From Zoroaster sp. YZ-2022 (Eukaryota; Echinodermata; Asteroidea; Forcipulatida; Zoroasteridae), in NCBI GenBank assembly GCA_029582265.1, contig CM055821.1:40805004-40869003 (forward strand): a stretch of DNA of 64,000 nt, written 5' to 3'. This document shows positions 1 to 11,889 of this stretch, piece after piece; the first letter of the stretch is position 1; each line of letters begins with the position of its first letter. Under the pieces are notes generated by a model. That model was not told where the DNA came from, searched no databases, and saw nothing but the letters and a program-made list of their open reading frames with translations. Position numbers and translations under genes: made by a program.

Positions 1-520
1 ATAAGTTAAATTGTCAAGGATATTTTTCATATAGGCCTAAGTCCAACTATTTTACAAAATATATGTAGTCTGATTAGGTCCAGATATTTTCAAATTTTTA
101 AAATTAATTCCTACATTACCTGTAACGTTAGCTGCGACGTATGTTATGTACGTTAGCTCCAACAGCCCTAACGCTTAGACATTGGCAATATCACACAACC
201 ATACCGTCTATTTCTTCCATCCACTTGCACATGAAAGAATCTTTTGTCCAACTCATCTCCAAAATGATAACAATTTGATTCCATGCTAAATTAGTACATT
301 TTCTGCGACGCATTTTCTGCAGACGGGCCCGACACTCAGGGAAGCCATTGTTTTTGCTGCTGCATGGTACTATCCTGTGCGCGTGCATGCATGGCAGGTC
401 ATGACCTGCGCGGTCTTCGTAAACTCGAACTATTCTAATTAGATAATGCATAATACACACACTATAGGCCGATATGTCTGTGTGTAAGAGAACGTCAGTA
501 TGGCTGTGCTTCTGAATAGT
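1..520. other. Intergenic or intronic, no gene seen
   Basis: AT-rich sequence without a recognisable exon, tRNA or repeat boundary. The longest open frame (minus strand, roughly 191-595) has no domain-like pattern and runs into the repeat element that begins near 530, so I treat it as chance. Confidence 0.5.
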
Positions 521-529
521 TGTTCGTTT

Positions 530-1113
530 AAACTTCTGTTTTCGACCGGAAGGAGAGGTCAAATTGGGGTCATGTCTGTGTAAGAAATGTGACATAGTTC
601 AAGGTCTTTAAGATGATGCAAAGATTGTGAAAATATTTTCTGTGGTTCATGAGATATGATTTTTTGAATTTTTTGAAATTTTCAACTTCCGGTTTCGACC
701 GGAAGCAGAGGTCGGATTGGGATCACGTCTGTGTACGAAAAATCACATAATTAAAGATCTATAACATGCTGCAAAGATTGTGAAAATATCATTTGTGGTT
801 CATGAGATATGATTTTTTGAAAATATTAAAATTTGATTTAGTGTAATTCGATATCTGATGATCTCACTATGACGTCACAATTTGACATAAAACTACATGT
901 TAAGGTCTAACTATGTGTGAAGTTTTAAGGTTCTGTGAACTCTGCAACTATGTTTTTGTCTCTGGATAATTCTTATTAAGAAGAAGAAGAAGAAGAAGAA
1001 GAAAAGAAAAAAAAACCGAACAATATCAAGAGGTGTTTGGGCACCAACCCAAACACCTAAAAAAAAACGAACAATATCAAGAGGTGTTCGCGCCGTAGCT
1101 CGAACACCTAATA
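530..1113 (-). mobile_element. Partial non-autonomous element, same family as 15481-16633
   Basis: Two copies of a roughly 155-bp unit lie at about 535-830, each with a CTTCCGGTTT..ACCGGAAG-type palindrome followed by a TTGTGGTTCATGAGATATGA-like block. Then come GTAATTCGATATCTGATGA, a GACGTCAC site, an (AAG)n run at 977-1001, and two hairpins with AGGTGTT stems at 1036-1063 and 1082-1109. The same blocks occur in reverse complement and reverse order at 15481-16633, so the two are copies of one element in opposite orientation. The end equivalent to 16633 is missing here, so this copy is truncated near 530. Confidence 0.7.
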
Positions 1114-2369
1114 ATTGGGCCATAATAAGATTGGGTGAGGCGCAATGTTTTCTACAAACAAAGAGGCAGTGTGCGTCTTGCATTTCATTGGGCCATATTG
1201 CTTTGAGAAACACCGCCGAAAACCTTTTGAAAATAATTATACATGAACAAGAACTTTTAAATTTTTTCCCTATGATGTCGCATACATTGTGCGAAAGTTG
1301 CTTAATTAATATAAATATTTGGTTACGTTATTGACCTTTGTAATGGAATGATGGCTAGTATATGAAGAACTTTGACCGGATTTCGCACAGAAAAGATAAT
1401 ATGCTCTGTGGAACAGCTAGAAGGACGCACATGACCATAATTATACTAATGAGTGCACATACGTACATGTAGCGCGGATGTTTATTAAAAACAATAGGTC
1501 AGTGGACTAGACCATTTTATATAATGGGGGTGGTGGTGGATGTGAGAAAGTATTGGTACGCACAATATAATTAATAAGTACATGTACATGCACATCAATA
1601 CAAAATACAACTCAATATTTCAGAGTTTTAAAATGTTCAACTTCAGCAACTTTAGTTATTCACATTCTTCCACAAAATCAAAGTAAAGATGGCCCAAAAT
1701 AGTAATGGTGTGAGCCGATCAGCAAGTACAGACTATGGAGATCCTTGCATAAAATTACAAGGTCACTACTCGAAGAAGAGAGACGTTCAATGATTGGACA
1801 TGAAAAGGCCCCTCTCTCCCTCTTGGCTAATCAAAATCCTTCTTACATGAATGGAAAGAGAATTTTCTACGGATTCTTCTGCCGTTCGAGGTAAATCTGT
1901 AACGTTACGCAATCTGCTTTGACATTCCATTTATTGAGCAAACCATCGGTAAAAACAGTCAAATTCGTGTTGACCTCCATCATAGGAAATGCAGATTTGT
2001 AGCATTTACTCCCCATTTTTTAAAACAAAAAACCCTATTTTCCCAAGTGTAATTAAGTTTGAAAAGATCATCATTCTGAGGGGAAATGTTACACTTTAAA
2101 ATGCCGGGCGAGGGGGTTAGAAACGGTCAACTACATTTCAAATACAAAGGAAAGTTTGTTAATGTTGCATCATTTAGTGGCATATTTCCCGTGTTGTAGG
2201 CTGCTTTTATTTTATATACTCAATATAACAATTTAATACAATCATCAACAAATACAAAAAGGGCAAAAATGGGCAGGATTTTCATATTAAGAATAGACAA
2301 GATGCACGGCATTTCCACAATTAAAACAAACATGTAGGGCCTATGCTAAAGGAAAACGCTTCCGTGAAA
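1114..2369. other. No gene recognised
   Basis: Unique-looking AT-rich DNA. Short open frames only; none shows a family signature or paired splice sites in a conserved context. Confidence 0.4.
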
Positions 2370-2610
2370 TTGGCATACTTGGCACAAAAGTGTACACCAA
2401 ACCGACAGAAACATCAGTTTCTACACAAAACCTCATCACACCCCCATGTATTCAAATCATTTATTTACGGACAATCTCCGGATATGCGAGAAATACCAAT
2501 AATGAGGAATATTTAGTAGAGCTAGAGGCTATACTCAACTGAGATAAACAACGCTACACGAAAAGTGTCACTTAAACCCAGCCAAACTGATTCACAAACT
2601 GATTCCTTTA
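2370..2610 (+). pseudogene. Penelope-like reverse transcriptase relic
   Basis: The plus strand encodes, with stops, a stretch beginning TKVYTKPTETS and later GYARNTNNEE. It aligns by eye with the minus-strand relic at 38260-38490 (TKVYTKPTETY ... RYARNTNNEEDF). The 'YxKPTxT ... R' pattern is known from the thumb side of Penelope-like element (PLE) reverse transcriptases. Only about 80 codons survive, and a frameshift and stops follow. No boundary or target duplication was seen. Confidence 0.55.
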
Positions 2611-3011
2611 ATTATTTATGATAGTACAGGGTACGTGTCTGTGTTCACCATATTGTCCAGAATTAGACGCTATCGGATTCATGCTGCAGTGCATTTTCAA
2701 AAGGCAGGAAACTCAAAAGTGCCGCTCTGCAGTCTACTTGCAGTCATTGTATTAAACTGATCCTTGTAGTTGTAACTTCTCGGAAGACAGTTGAAGCTGT
2801 CCGCGCTGATTACGCAACATTCGCTTTTATAATCCGGGAACAAAGGAGCGCCCAAGCCATGGCCAAAGAGGTATGCCAGGCCCTGTGACATCTAGCGATG
2901 TCTTTATTCCGAGGGTAATCCTTGTGATAAGGGGTGGTCGAATTTGTAAACATTCATTTACGAATACTCGTTTCAGTGGAAAAACCTATTTAATTATAAG
3001 TTTTGTTTGTT

Positions 3012-3147
3012 TGACGAGTCCTCGGGACGAGTCAACTTGTACCCGACATCGCCTGAAATTGCCTATAGTTCTGTCCGCCTTACCGCTGCCACTTTAGTCT
3101 TCGGACTCTGCACTCTTTCCCGGTACAGTTCCCCGGGGCCCAGTATC
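3012..3147 (+). repeat. Dispersed duplicated segment, copy 1
   Basis: Shares GACGAGTCAACT(T/C)GTACCC near its start and GTCTTCGGACTCTGCACTCT near its end with 3698-3857; the middle is diverged and carries indels. Related ACTCGTAC motifs also occur near 17790-17870 and 19185-19215. No coding potential or terminal structure was recognised. Confidence 0.6.
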
Positions 3148-3697
3148 ATAATGTCATTCTGTCATTTCTATCAGTAAATTTTTGGTCAATATTTTAGATT
3201 TTCTTTAAAAGATTTAATTCATACTCACAGTGTCCTGTCGGGACTTGTATTTCATTCATACATGCTCATTTTAGGACAAGAAACTAATATTTGTTGTATT
3301 TTATATCGGTAATATGCAAAAAGTATTATCCCCAAATTTTTATCGTTACTTTTCATCAGTATTTTCTCCTGTCAAAATGTTCTGTTAGGGGAACGTATTC
3401 AGACAAATGGTGTCCTGTCGTGACTGAAATTTTATCAACTTTGATTTATGATTTCTCATTTCTGGGGAAAGAAAATAACAGTTTTGTATTTATTTTTTAT
3501 GTGTAAAGTAGGATCTTGAAGTTTTTAAAATAATTATTTTCATCAGTATTTCTTTTCTTTCAACATTTTTAGATTTTTCTTTTAAGGAATTAATTCAGAC
3601 ATATGGTGTCCTATCATGACACCATATGGTGTCCTATCAATTTTATTCATTAATTCTTATTTCATGAAAAAACTGTTGATTTTGTTTATTTTTCTTA

Positions 3698-3857
3698 CGA
3701 CCGAGTCTGGGGGACGAGTCAACTCGTACCCAACATCGAACGCGCCAGCCCGCCGTCTCCCACAGGATAGTCCTCTCCGCCTTTCCGCTGCCACTATAGT
3801 CTTCGGACTCTGCACTCTTTCCGATCCCAGGAACATTTTCCCCAGGGCACAGTATAA
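3698..3857 (+). repeat. Dispersed duplicated segment, copy 2
   Basis: Second copy of the segment at 3012-3147, about 690 bp downstream in the same orientation and about 25 bp longer in the middle. The sequence between the copies has repeated GGTGTCCT(G/A)TC motifs near 3230, 3410, 3605 and 3628, so this whole 0.9 kb is an old repeat-derived block. Confidence 0.6.
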
Positions 3858-4531
3858 AGTTTTATGGAAAATAGAGCATCATGAAGTTCAACATAAAACA
3901 TCAATTATACCAATTATACCAATCATGGTGACGAGGTTGAGTTATATCAAATAATGACAGTGCTGTGTCTGCCGCGCATGTGCCAGATGGACGGACGGAA
4001 ACATCAACAAAAGGCAGGCAGGATCTATTCTTCCTTTCTGAAAAAATATATATGCATAGACTCAGAATCCCCAATAAGGAAATATTTTGAAGCCTCAGAT
4101 TGCAACAGAGAGCATTTAAAATCCAAACAAAATCGGGGCCCACGCCATTATTAGATTCGCGCTTGTTTATGGACGGGCAGTTTTCGAATCCAACATAAGT
4201 TTGGACGGGTAGTTTTCAAATCCTAGAAGAAACGCTGTCCTGAATATAACGTTTGATTTACTATTTCTAAAATGTATCTGGTTACATTGTTGGCATCGCC
4301 ATTTAGAAATACGAAATATGAAATAGGAGGTAAATAGAATTTCATTATCATTCAGCCTACAGTCAAACGTATTCCACCATTCACTGGGCCGAATACGAAG
4401 CGAATTCAAAAGCATGACATTTCGCGTTTGCTTTCAATGAACCGGCCTTAACGCTTTTTCTACATGGAGATAGCCATGGCGCTGTTCCTTGTATGACCAA
4501 AGAGGTATGATCGTGCATTTATGCCGGCCAA
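3858..4531. other. Unique DNA upstream of the minisatellite
   Basis: No exon recognised. ACCAAAGAGGTATG just before the array recurs, slightly altered, at about 2862-2875, hinting at a short shared repeat. If the MED23 call at 7712-7832 is right, this is probably MED23 intron. Confidence 0.35.
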
Positions 4532-7500
4532 TGGACAGGTTCATTACTCAATATGTCTTTCTTGATTGGACAGTTTCATTACTCAATATGTCTTTCTTGA
4601 TTGGACAGTTTCATTACTCAATATGTCTTTCTTGATTGGACAGGTTCATTACTCAATATGTCTTTCTTGATTGGACAGGTTCATTACTCAATGTCTTTCT
4701 TGATTGGACATCAGTTTCATTACTCAATATGTCTTTCTTGATTGGACAGGTTCATTACTCAATATGTCTTTCTTGATTGGACAGGTTCGTTACTCAATAT
4801 GTCTTTCTTGATTGGACAGTTTCATTACTCAATATGTCTTTCTTGATTGGACAGGTTCGTTACTCAATATGTCTTTCTTGATTGGACAGTTTCATTACTC
4901 AATATGTCTTTCTTGATTGGACAGGTTCGTTACTCAATATGTCTTTCTTGATTGGACAGTTTCATTACTCAATATGTCTTTCTTGATTGGACAGGTTCGT
5001 TACTCAATATGTCTTTCTTGATTGGACAGTTTCATTACTCAATATGTCTTTCTTGATTGGACAGGTTCGTTACTCAATATGTCTTTCTTGATTGGACAGT
5101 TTCATTACTCAATATGTCTTTCTTGATTGGACAGGTTCGTTACTCAATATGTCTTTCTTGATTGGACAGTTTCATTACTCAATATGTCTTTCTTGATTGG
5201 ACAGGTTCGTTACTCAATATGTCTTTCTTGATTGGACAGTTTCATTACTCAATATGTCTTTCTTGATTGGACAGTTTCGTTACTCAATATGTCTTTCTTG
5301 ATTGGACAGGTTCATTACTCAATATGTCTTTCTTGATTGGACAGTTTCATTACTCAATATGTCTTTCTTGATTGGACAGTTTCATTACTCAATATGTCTT
5401 TCTTGATTGGACAGGTTCATTACTCAATATGTCTTTCTTGATTGGACAGGTTCGTTACTCAATATGTCTTTCTTGATTGGACAGGTTCATTACTCAATAT
5501 GTCTTTCTTGATTGGACAGTTTCATTACTCATGTCTTTCTTGATTGGACAGGTTCATTACTCAATATGTCTTTCTTGATTGGACAGGTTCGTTACTCAAT
5601 ATGTCTTTCTTGATTGGACAGGTTCGTTACTCAATATGTCTTTCTTGATTGGACAGTTTCGTTACTCAATATGTCTTTCTTGATTGGACAGTTTCATTAC
5701 TCAATATGTCTTTCTTGATTGGACAGGTTCGTTACTCAATATGTCTTTCTTGATTGGACAGTTTCATTACTCAATATGTCTTTCTTGATTGGACAGGTTC
5801 GTTACTCAATATGTCTTTCTTGATTGGACAGTTTCATTACTCAATATGTCTTTCTTGATTGGACAGTTTCATTACTCAATATGTCTTTCTTGATTGGACA
5901 GTTTCATTACTCAATATGTCTTTCTTGATTGGACAGGTTCATTACTCAATATGTCTTTCTTGATTGGACAGTTTCATTACTCAATATGTCTTTCTTGATT
6001 GGACAGGTTCATTACTCAATATGTCTTTCTTGATTGGACAGGTTCGTTACTCAATATGTCTTTCTTGATTGGACAGTTTCATTACTCAATATGTCTTTCT
6101 TGATTGGACAGGTTCATTACTCAATATGTCTTTCTTGATTGGACAGGTTCATTACTCAATATGTCTTTCTTGATTGGACAGGTTCGTTACTCAATATGTC
6201 TTTCTTGATTGGACAGTTTCATTACTCAATATGTCTTTCTTGATTGGACAGGTTCGTTACTCAATATGTCTTTCTTGATTGGACAGGTTCGTTACTCAAT
6301 ATGTCTTTCTTGATTGGACAGTTTCGTTACTCAATATGTCTTTCTTGATTGGACAGGTTCATTACTCAATATGTCTTTCTTGATTGGACAGTTTCATTAC
6401 TCATGTCTTTCTTGATTGGACAGGTTCATTACTCAATATGTCTTTCTTGATTGGACAGGTTCGTTACTCAATATGTCTTTCTTGATTGGACAGGTTCGTT
6501 ACTCAATATGTCTTTCTTGATTGGACAGTTTTGTTAATCAATATGTCTTTCTTGATTGGACAGTTTCGTTACTCAATATGTCTTTCTTGATTGGACAGGT
6601 TCGTTACTCAATATGTCTTTCTTGATTGGACAGTTTCGTTACTCAATATGTCTTTCTTGATTGGACAGGTTCATTATTCAATATGTCTTTCTTGATTGGA
6701 GTTTCATTACTCAATATGTCTTTCTTGATTGGACAGGTTCATTACTCAATATGTCTTTCTTGATTGGACAGGTTCATTACTCAATATGTCTTTCTTGATT
6801 GGACAGTTTCATTACTCAATATGTCTTTCTTGATTGGACAGTTTCATTACTCAATGTCTTTCTTGATTGGACAGGTTCATTACTCAATATGTCTTTCTTG
6901 ATTGGACAGGTTCATTACTCAATATGTCTTTCTTGATTGGACAGTTTCATTACTCAATATGTCTTTCTTGATTGGACAGGTTCATTACTCAATATGTCTT
7001 TCTTGATTGGACAGTTTCATTACTCAATATGTCTTTCTTGATTGGACAGGTTCATTACTCAATATGTCTTTCTTGATTGGAGTTTCATTACTCAATATGT
7101 CTTTCTTGATTGGACAGGTTCATTACTCAATATGTCTTTCTTGATTGGACAGGTTCATTACTCAATATGTCTTTCTTGATTGGACAGTTTCATTACTCAA
7201 TATGTCTTTCTTGATTGGACAGTTTCATTACTCAATGTCTTTCTTGATTGGACAGGTTCATTACTCAATATGTCTTTCTTGATTGGACAGGTTCATTACT
7301 CAATGTCTTTCTTGATTGGACAGTTTCATTACTCAATATGTCTTTCTTGATTGGACAGGTTCATTACTCAATATGTCTTTCTTGATTGGACAGTTTCATT
7401 ACTCAATATGTCTTTCTTGATTGGACAGGCTCATTACTCAATATGTCTTTCTTGATTGGACAGTTTCATTACTCAATATGTCTTTCTTGATTGGACAGGT

Positions 7501-7711
7501 TCCGCGTTACTCAATATGTCTTTCTTGATTGGACAGGTTCGTTACTCAATATGTCTTTCTTGATTGGACAGGTTCGTTACTCAATATGTCTTTCTTGATT
7601 GGACAGGTTCGTTACTCAATATGTCTTTCTTGATTGGACAGGTTCGTTACTCAATATGTCTTTCTTGATTGGACAGTTTCGTTACTCAATATGTCTTTCT
7701 TGATTGGACAG
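4532..7711 (+). repeat. 35-bp minisatellite of about 91 units ending on a 3' splice site
   Basis: The unit is TCTTTCTTGATTGGACAG followed by GTTCATTACTCAATATG (35 bp; confirmed by the 35-base spacing of successive TACTCAATAT). Two variable sites give GTTCRTT or TTTCRTT after GGACA. From about 4785 to 5270 the two variants alternate strictly, making a 70-bp dimeric repeat. Rare units lack AT (ACTCAATGTC) or ACAG (TTGGAGTTTC), and these rare forms recur at fixed distances. The last unit runs without a gap into the MED23 exon: its TTCTTGATTGGACAG is the polypyrimidine tract and AG of that exon, and GTTCATT is shared with the exon's first bases. Confidence 0.97.
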
Positions 7712-7832
7712 GTTCATTCGAGACCACGTCAAACCACTGGTGAAATCTGAGGAGCAGTATTTGTTTGTTTGTCACCTGGTGGGACCATTCCTCCAGAGAT
7801 TCCATGAGGAAAGGACACGCTTACTGTTTGAG
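7712..7832 (+). CDS. MED23: Exon of Mediator complex subunit 23
   Basis: This 121-bp exon encodes FIRDHVKPLVKSEEQY then a stretch containing HLVGPFLQRFHEERTR, which I recognise as the C-terminal region of MED23, a subunit of the Mediator tail that links activators to RNA polymerase II in the nucleus. The acceptor is TTGATTGGACAG just before 7712, inside the last minisatellite unit; the donor is GAG/GTTTGT at 7833. The exon starts on the third base of a codon. In vertebrate MED23 roughly 100 further residues follow this point; I could not find those exons downstream, nor earlier exons upstream. It is therefore a single exon in a large, repeat-filled gene or an isolated fragment. Homology is from memory of the family; the splice sites are visible. 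Confidence 0.8.
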
Positions 7833-8089
7833 GTTTGTCTCATTGTGTTTATGTTGATGTGTTGTGTTGTTTTTGTTGATTTATGTGATTGTGCTGTTGC
7901 TGCTGTATTTTGTAATAGTTACTTCTACCCAGCCCTTACAGAAACTATTTATCTCCTGAAAATGGGCATGCTCTTTGTAAATCTTTGAGTAAGTTCTGCT
8001 CAGTTCTAACACATGTAAATGGGCCTTTATGCCATTGGTAATTACAAGATTATAAAATTAAGAAATAATTATTTCAAACCTTACTTTGA

Positions 8090-8335
8090 GTATTAAAGTC
8101 GGTTATAAGTATCCATCATCCTGAGCAATTATTCTGTCTGAAGTAATTTCATCTTAGAGAAAACTGGAAATTGTTATTGCAACTTTTTGTGAAACATCAA
8201 AACAAAAAAACACATTTGCATTTATTTCTGTTTATTTGAGTACCTGCTGTACTGAAACCTTCACAGGTTTTATGATATATTTCTTGAATAATAGAGGGTT
8301 GGAATGAAAGTACGTTATCAATTAGGGACGTATTC
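8090..8335 (-). repeat. Relic of the 45235-45539 MITE family
   Basis: Contains degraded versions of blocks found at 45235-45539, including TGTCTGAAGT..TTCATCTTAGAGAAAA and TTCTTGAATAATAGAGGGTT. Terminal repeats are too eroded to set borders. Confidence 0.45.
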
Positions 8336-9258
8336 AATATTAACTCCACGTAAATCCAGTGGACTGTCAGCGGACTGTCCGTGTTGCTAAGGGTCGGACA
8401 GTCCTGAATAAAATGTATTAAACAAATAAATACTTGTAGGCCTACCTGGTCAGGTTGAAAGCGGCTTCCCATAGCGAAAAAAATTATAGTAATGTTTTAC
8501 ACAAAGGAAATCACTTGATATGGCTGCTTCTAACATTTTAACAGTTTAATCATTATCGTAGAATACAAATGTTAAACTATATAACATTTATAAAACCAAA
8601 ACACATTCATTTTATATTAAACATTACAGCCGTGCGCATTTTGCTTTTTTCTTTCTGGATAAAGGTTTGCGTCTTTTTTATTATTAATTACGATGCTTAT
8701 TTAATACAAATACGTATCCGGAATGAAAAGAGTGGCATAGGTTACCAACACTAACTCATAAATAAAACGATGCCGACATGAATTCGTCATTAAAATTGTC
8801 TTCGCTGTCACTGTGTGATAAAAATGAAGGAGATAAATCCCTTTTTACGCCGGCTGGGCGGCCGCTGCTCAATACAAAAAGTCCGCTGATCAAAATCCTC
8901 AGTCAGAAAATTGGCTGTGAAAGAGCCATTGTGGGGGGTTCACCGACTCATGACGTTCATATTGAACAACTCGCCCAATACAAACACTATGGAAGAATAA
9001 AACGAATGACACCTCCAGCGTTATTTCAACTGTTACCAATGGCGTTCTTTTAACATTCCAGTTTTTGCAGTGTGGGGACGTGGACATGTTCCCCAAATGT
9101 TTGGATATAATGACAGTAATGTCAATATTCCCTTATACTATTTATCGTCCCCATTAATGACACAATATCCAACAAGAAACTTAACAATTATGAAGATTAC
9201 GGTACCAAACAATGACCCGACTGACATATTATTGTCATTTTTGAGAATCGTGAAATGT
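8336..9258. other. No gene recognised
   Basis: Contains a slightly GC-richer patch at 8840-8960 inside a plus-strand open frame (8778-9053) that I do not recognise. No conserved motif or splice pairing supports calling it coding. Confidence 0.35.
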
Positions 9259-9490
9259 ACACTCTTAAAACTAAAGTGTTGAATCAACATTTTAAACAGT
9301 TCAGTCAGTGACTACTCTTTATAAAGTTGGATTTAACTTTTAAAAGTGATGACTTCACATTGATAAATTTATACTTAACTTGACTCCGTGTTAATTTAAC
9401 ACTTTCTTTGCATTGAATTTAACTTTATAAAAATGTTGTCACTCACCGAACTCTTATAAGGTTGATTCAACACTTTAGTTTTAAGAGTGT
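9259..9490. mobile_element. MITE with perfect 30-bp terminal inverted repeats
   Basis: Positions 9259-9288 (starting ACACTCTTAAAACTAAAGTG) and 9461-9490 are exact reverse complements over 30 bases. The 232-bp element has no coding capacity. The target duplication is unclear; at most a 2-bp GT. It directly abuts a hAT-like MITE relic on its right. Confidence 0.85.
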
Positions 9491-9504
9491 GTATATATAT
9501 AACA

Positions 9505-9702
9505 CAGTGTAACTAGGGTCCAATTTTCAGGGGTCACTAGGGGGTGCACCACTTTTTCTAGGGGGATGTCAATACTTGAATCCTGACGTCTCAAATTGGG
9601 ACCTATTTTTTCAAAATTCTGAATGGGGAACCCGGGGGCACGGACCTCGGCTGGGGGGCACTTCCCCCCCCCCCCGTCCCCCTCCCTCCCCATAGTTAAG
9701 GT
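9505..9702 (+). mobile_element. Degraded hAT-type MITE, relative of 21054-21261
   Basis: Begins CAGTGTAACTAGGGTCC and matches 21054-21261 through blocks such as GGTGCACCACTTTTTCTAGG, GTCAATACTTGAATCCTG and GGGACCTATTTTTTCAAAAT. The right end has decayed at ATAGTTA, so the terminal repeat and target duplication are lost. Confidence 0.7.
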
Positions 9703-10507
9703 ACTAATATAATATACAAAGATGATATTTCCACGTTGGAATGAATACAAGATAACAGCAGAATTCATTTTCTATTGGAAGCTGAAACCTTAACAGGGTT
9801 TTTGTATAAACAATATAATGAATAAAGTATTATAAGGACAGATGCTTTTCAGACATTTTATCATAATGTAAACTTCCTTCAAAAAGTGAATCATAGCGCA
9901 CAGTTAATTATTCATCTATTTCAAAATACATTTAAACGAAATCACATTACATCCCAATATATGTAATATGTTTTTAATGTCTCATTGATTAACGAATTAT
10001 TATTTTGTGTTGTATATATTAAAAACAAAATTCAAATCGGGTAGAATATCATATCCGACCGCCACTTTTTCTCATTAAATATAACCAATAATGTATAAAT
10101 CTTACCTATCTAGTAAGGTGGAGAACATATGGATGATGATGGATATATTATAGCCTACTTCAAATTACCCCAGGATATTTATTTCATGAAAAATCAGGCA
10201 TTTTTCATATACGATGACTTCCTCAGTCATGTCAGTCTGATCTTGTCAACTCCCCCATAAGTGACCAACACGGTCATTGTACATGCGCAGTGGCAAATAT
10301 ATAGGATCCTTCTATTTTCTGAAGGGGACGATTTTTTTAGAAGGGAAATCAAGTCCGAAAACCATCATAAAAGTGGATTTTAAAGATAGTTTTCGCTTTC
10401 TGTACCCCCAAAAATCGATGGAATCCTTTTTTAACTGCTTAGTGGTTGTACAAAAATTGTTTTGAAAAAAACTTAAAAAGTGGCGGTCGGATACGACATT
10501 CTTTCCC
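9703..10507. other. No gene recognised; short inverted repeat
   Basis: TATCCGACCGCCACTTTTT occurs at about 10052-10070 on the plus strand and in reverse complement (with one base changed) near 10473-10491, about 420 bp apart. It may be the terminal repeat of a small element or a duplicated regulatory or exon block. Confidence 0.4.
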
Positions 10508-10667
10508 TCATATCCAGTGCTTTGGTTTTGCGATAATTCCTGAGAAAACATTATTCGATTGAGTTCAATCTATGAACATGACTTGTTGACTTACCTTTAT
10601 CCTCGTAAGTTGCAATGACACATCCTACACACACCATTAGAAGAATCAAGTAGATATAAGTCTTCAT
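10508..10667 (-). CDS. Putative small secreted peptide gene, signal-peptide exon
   Basis: On the minus strand an ATG at 10667 opens MKTYIYLILLMVCVGCVIA then TYEDK: a basic start, a 14-residue hydrophobic core and small residues before a plausible signal-peptidase site. The frame ends at AAAG/GTAAGT, a consensus splice donor, with 10595 the last exon base (73 nt, phase 1). A possible second exon follows TGTTTTCTCAG at 10539 and continues in phase for nine more codons (IIAKPKHWI) to TGA at 10508, with a 55-bp intron. That second exon is speculative. No family was recognised. Confidence 0.4.
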
Positions 10668-11889
10668 CTTCACTGATGTCATCCATCGTTAAATATACAA
10701 AACAACAAACGAGACAATAAAACAGGTTTTCTCAAACACGAAATATGGCATCCAACAACTACTTCATACATTCGTTACTACTTTCATTTTGTCTGCAATT
10801 AGGCAACGTGACCCAACAGCAAATCAAAATTTTAATCAAATTCCAACACTACCGAATTTTTGTGCATGCTGTGACCGAATTAAATTTCACACATACACAC
10901 CGCATAGACAACATTTGAATAAAACAGTTGTAACTAGGTTTTTCATAGTCATTTACCCATGTGTTATACATCAAAATGAAGCCGAGGACATTGTAAATGT
11001 GAATCAAGTCTCAGAATAATTGTTTATTCAAGTAATAAAAATCTGGAAGCTGAGATATAGAGGGCCGATTTACATGATGTTTACATCGAGCCGCTGACAG
11101 CGGCTTGCGGGCAGCAGCAGACATTTTTCAAGCCGCTGTGAGAATCTACTTTTTCAAAGGCATTTTAACATCAAATTGTGTCAGGTAAACTAAAATAAAG
11201 CATTGCCAATGGGCCTTAACACACTTACATGTTTTTGCACAGATAAGCTTTGCTGTTTCGACAATCAAAGGTGAATTTGAAAGACGTTCTTAACGGTAAG
11301 CAACTGAACCGGTGACTCCCTTTAGTAGAGCTATGTAGCACCACAGTACATCATCTAATCACCAACATAATACATGTCACTTGCCAGGGTTATGACGTCA
11401 GCTACTTTTGTGATAATTCTACTGCGGCTTACATAAGACAAACTGATGTTAAAATGGAAAAACTGTCTATGGTGACAAATTGATGATAAAAGATGGTTTG
11501 CAATGAAAACAACATAATTAACGTATGACTTCCAGCTGAGGTTAGAATCAATTATTATTCCAAGTGTCACAAACTTAGAATTAATGTATAAATGTCATTT
11601 TAAGGTAACATAAATAATTGTACTTAAATCCTGTGGGTGTGACAAAATCATGTCCTTTTAGTACCACCTTACTTTTTTATAGTACCGGCAGCCATCCTTA
11701 TTTTGTTAATATCCACCGAGCCATTGGGCTGCACCTTTTTGTTTACTAAAGAATCTGTTGATAATTTGATTTCCTTATTTGGCTTAAACATGCAAAGGTT
11801 TCCCAACATGATTTAACATGCACGGTCTGGATCGATATTTTATTCAAATTAATTTTATGGGATAAATGAATATTCATTATTGGTGTCGT
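10668..11889. other. No gene recognised
   Basis: AT-rich unique sequence upstream of the putative secreted-peptide exon. Near 11090-11140 GCCGCTG recurs several times around AGCGGCTTGCGGG, a minor local palindrome. No TATA-like promoter could be assigned with confidence. Confidence 0.3.

Noticed and set aside
4532..7711. CRISPR-like array
   Set aside because: Units are contiguous with no unique spacers, in a eukaryotic intron; it is a minisatellite.
8778..9053. 91-codon plus-strand frame
   Set aside because: No family resemblance, no splice context, and an overlapping frame on the other strand of similar length.
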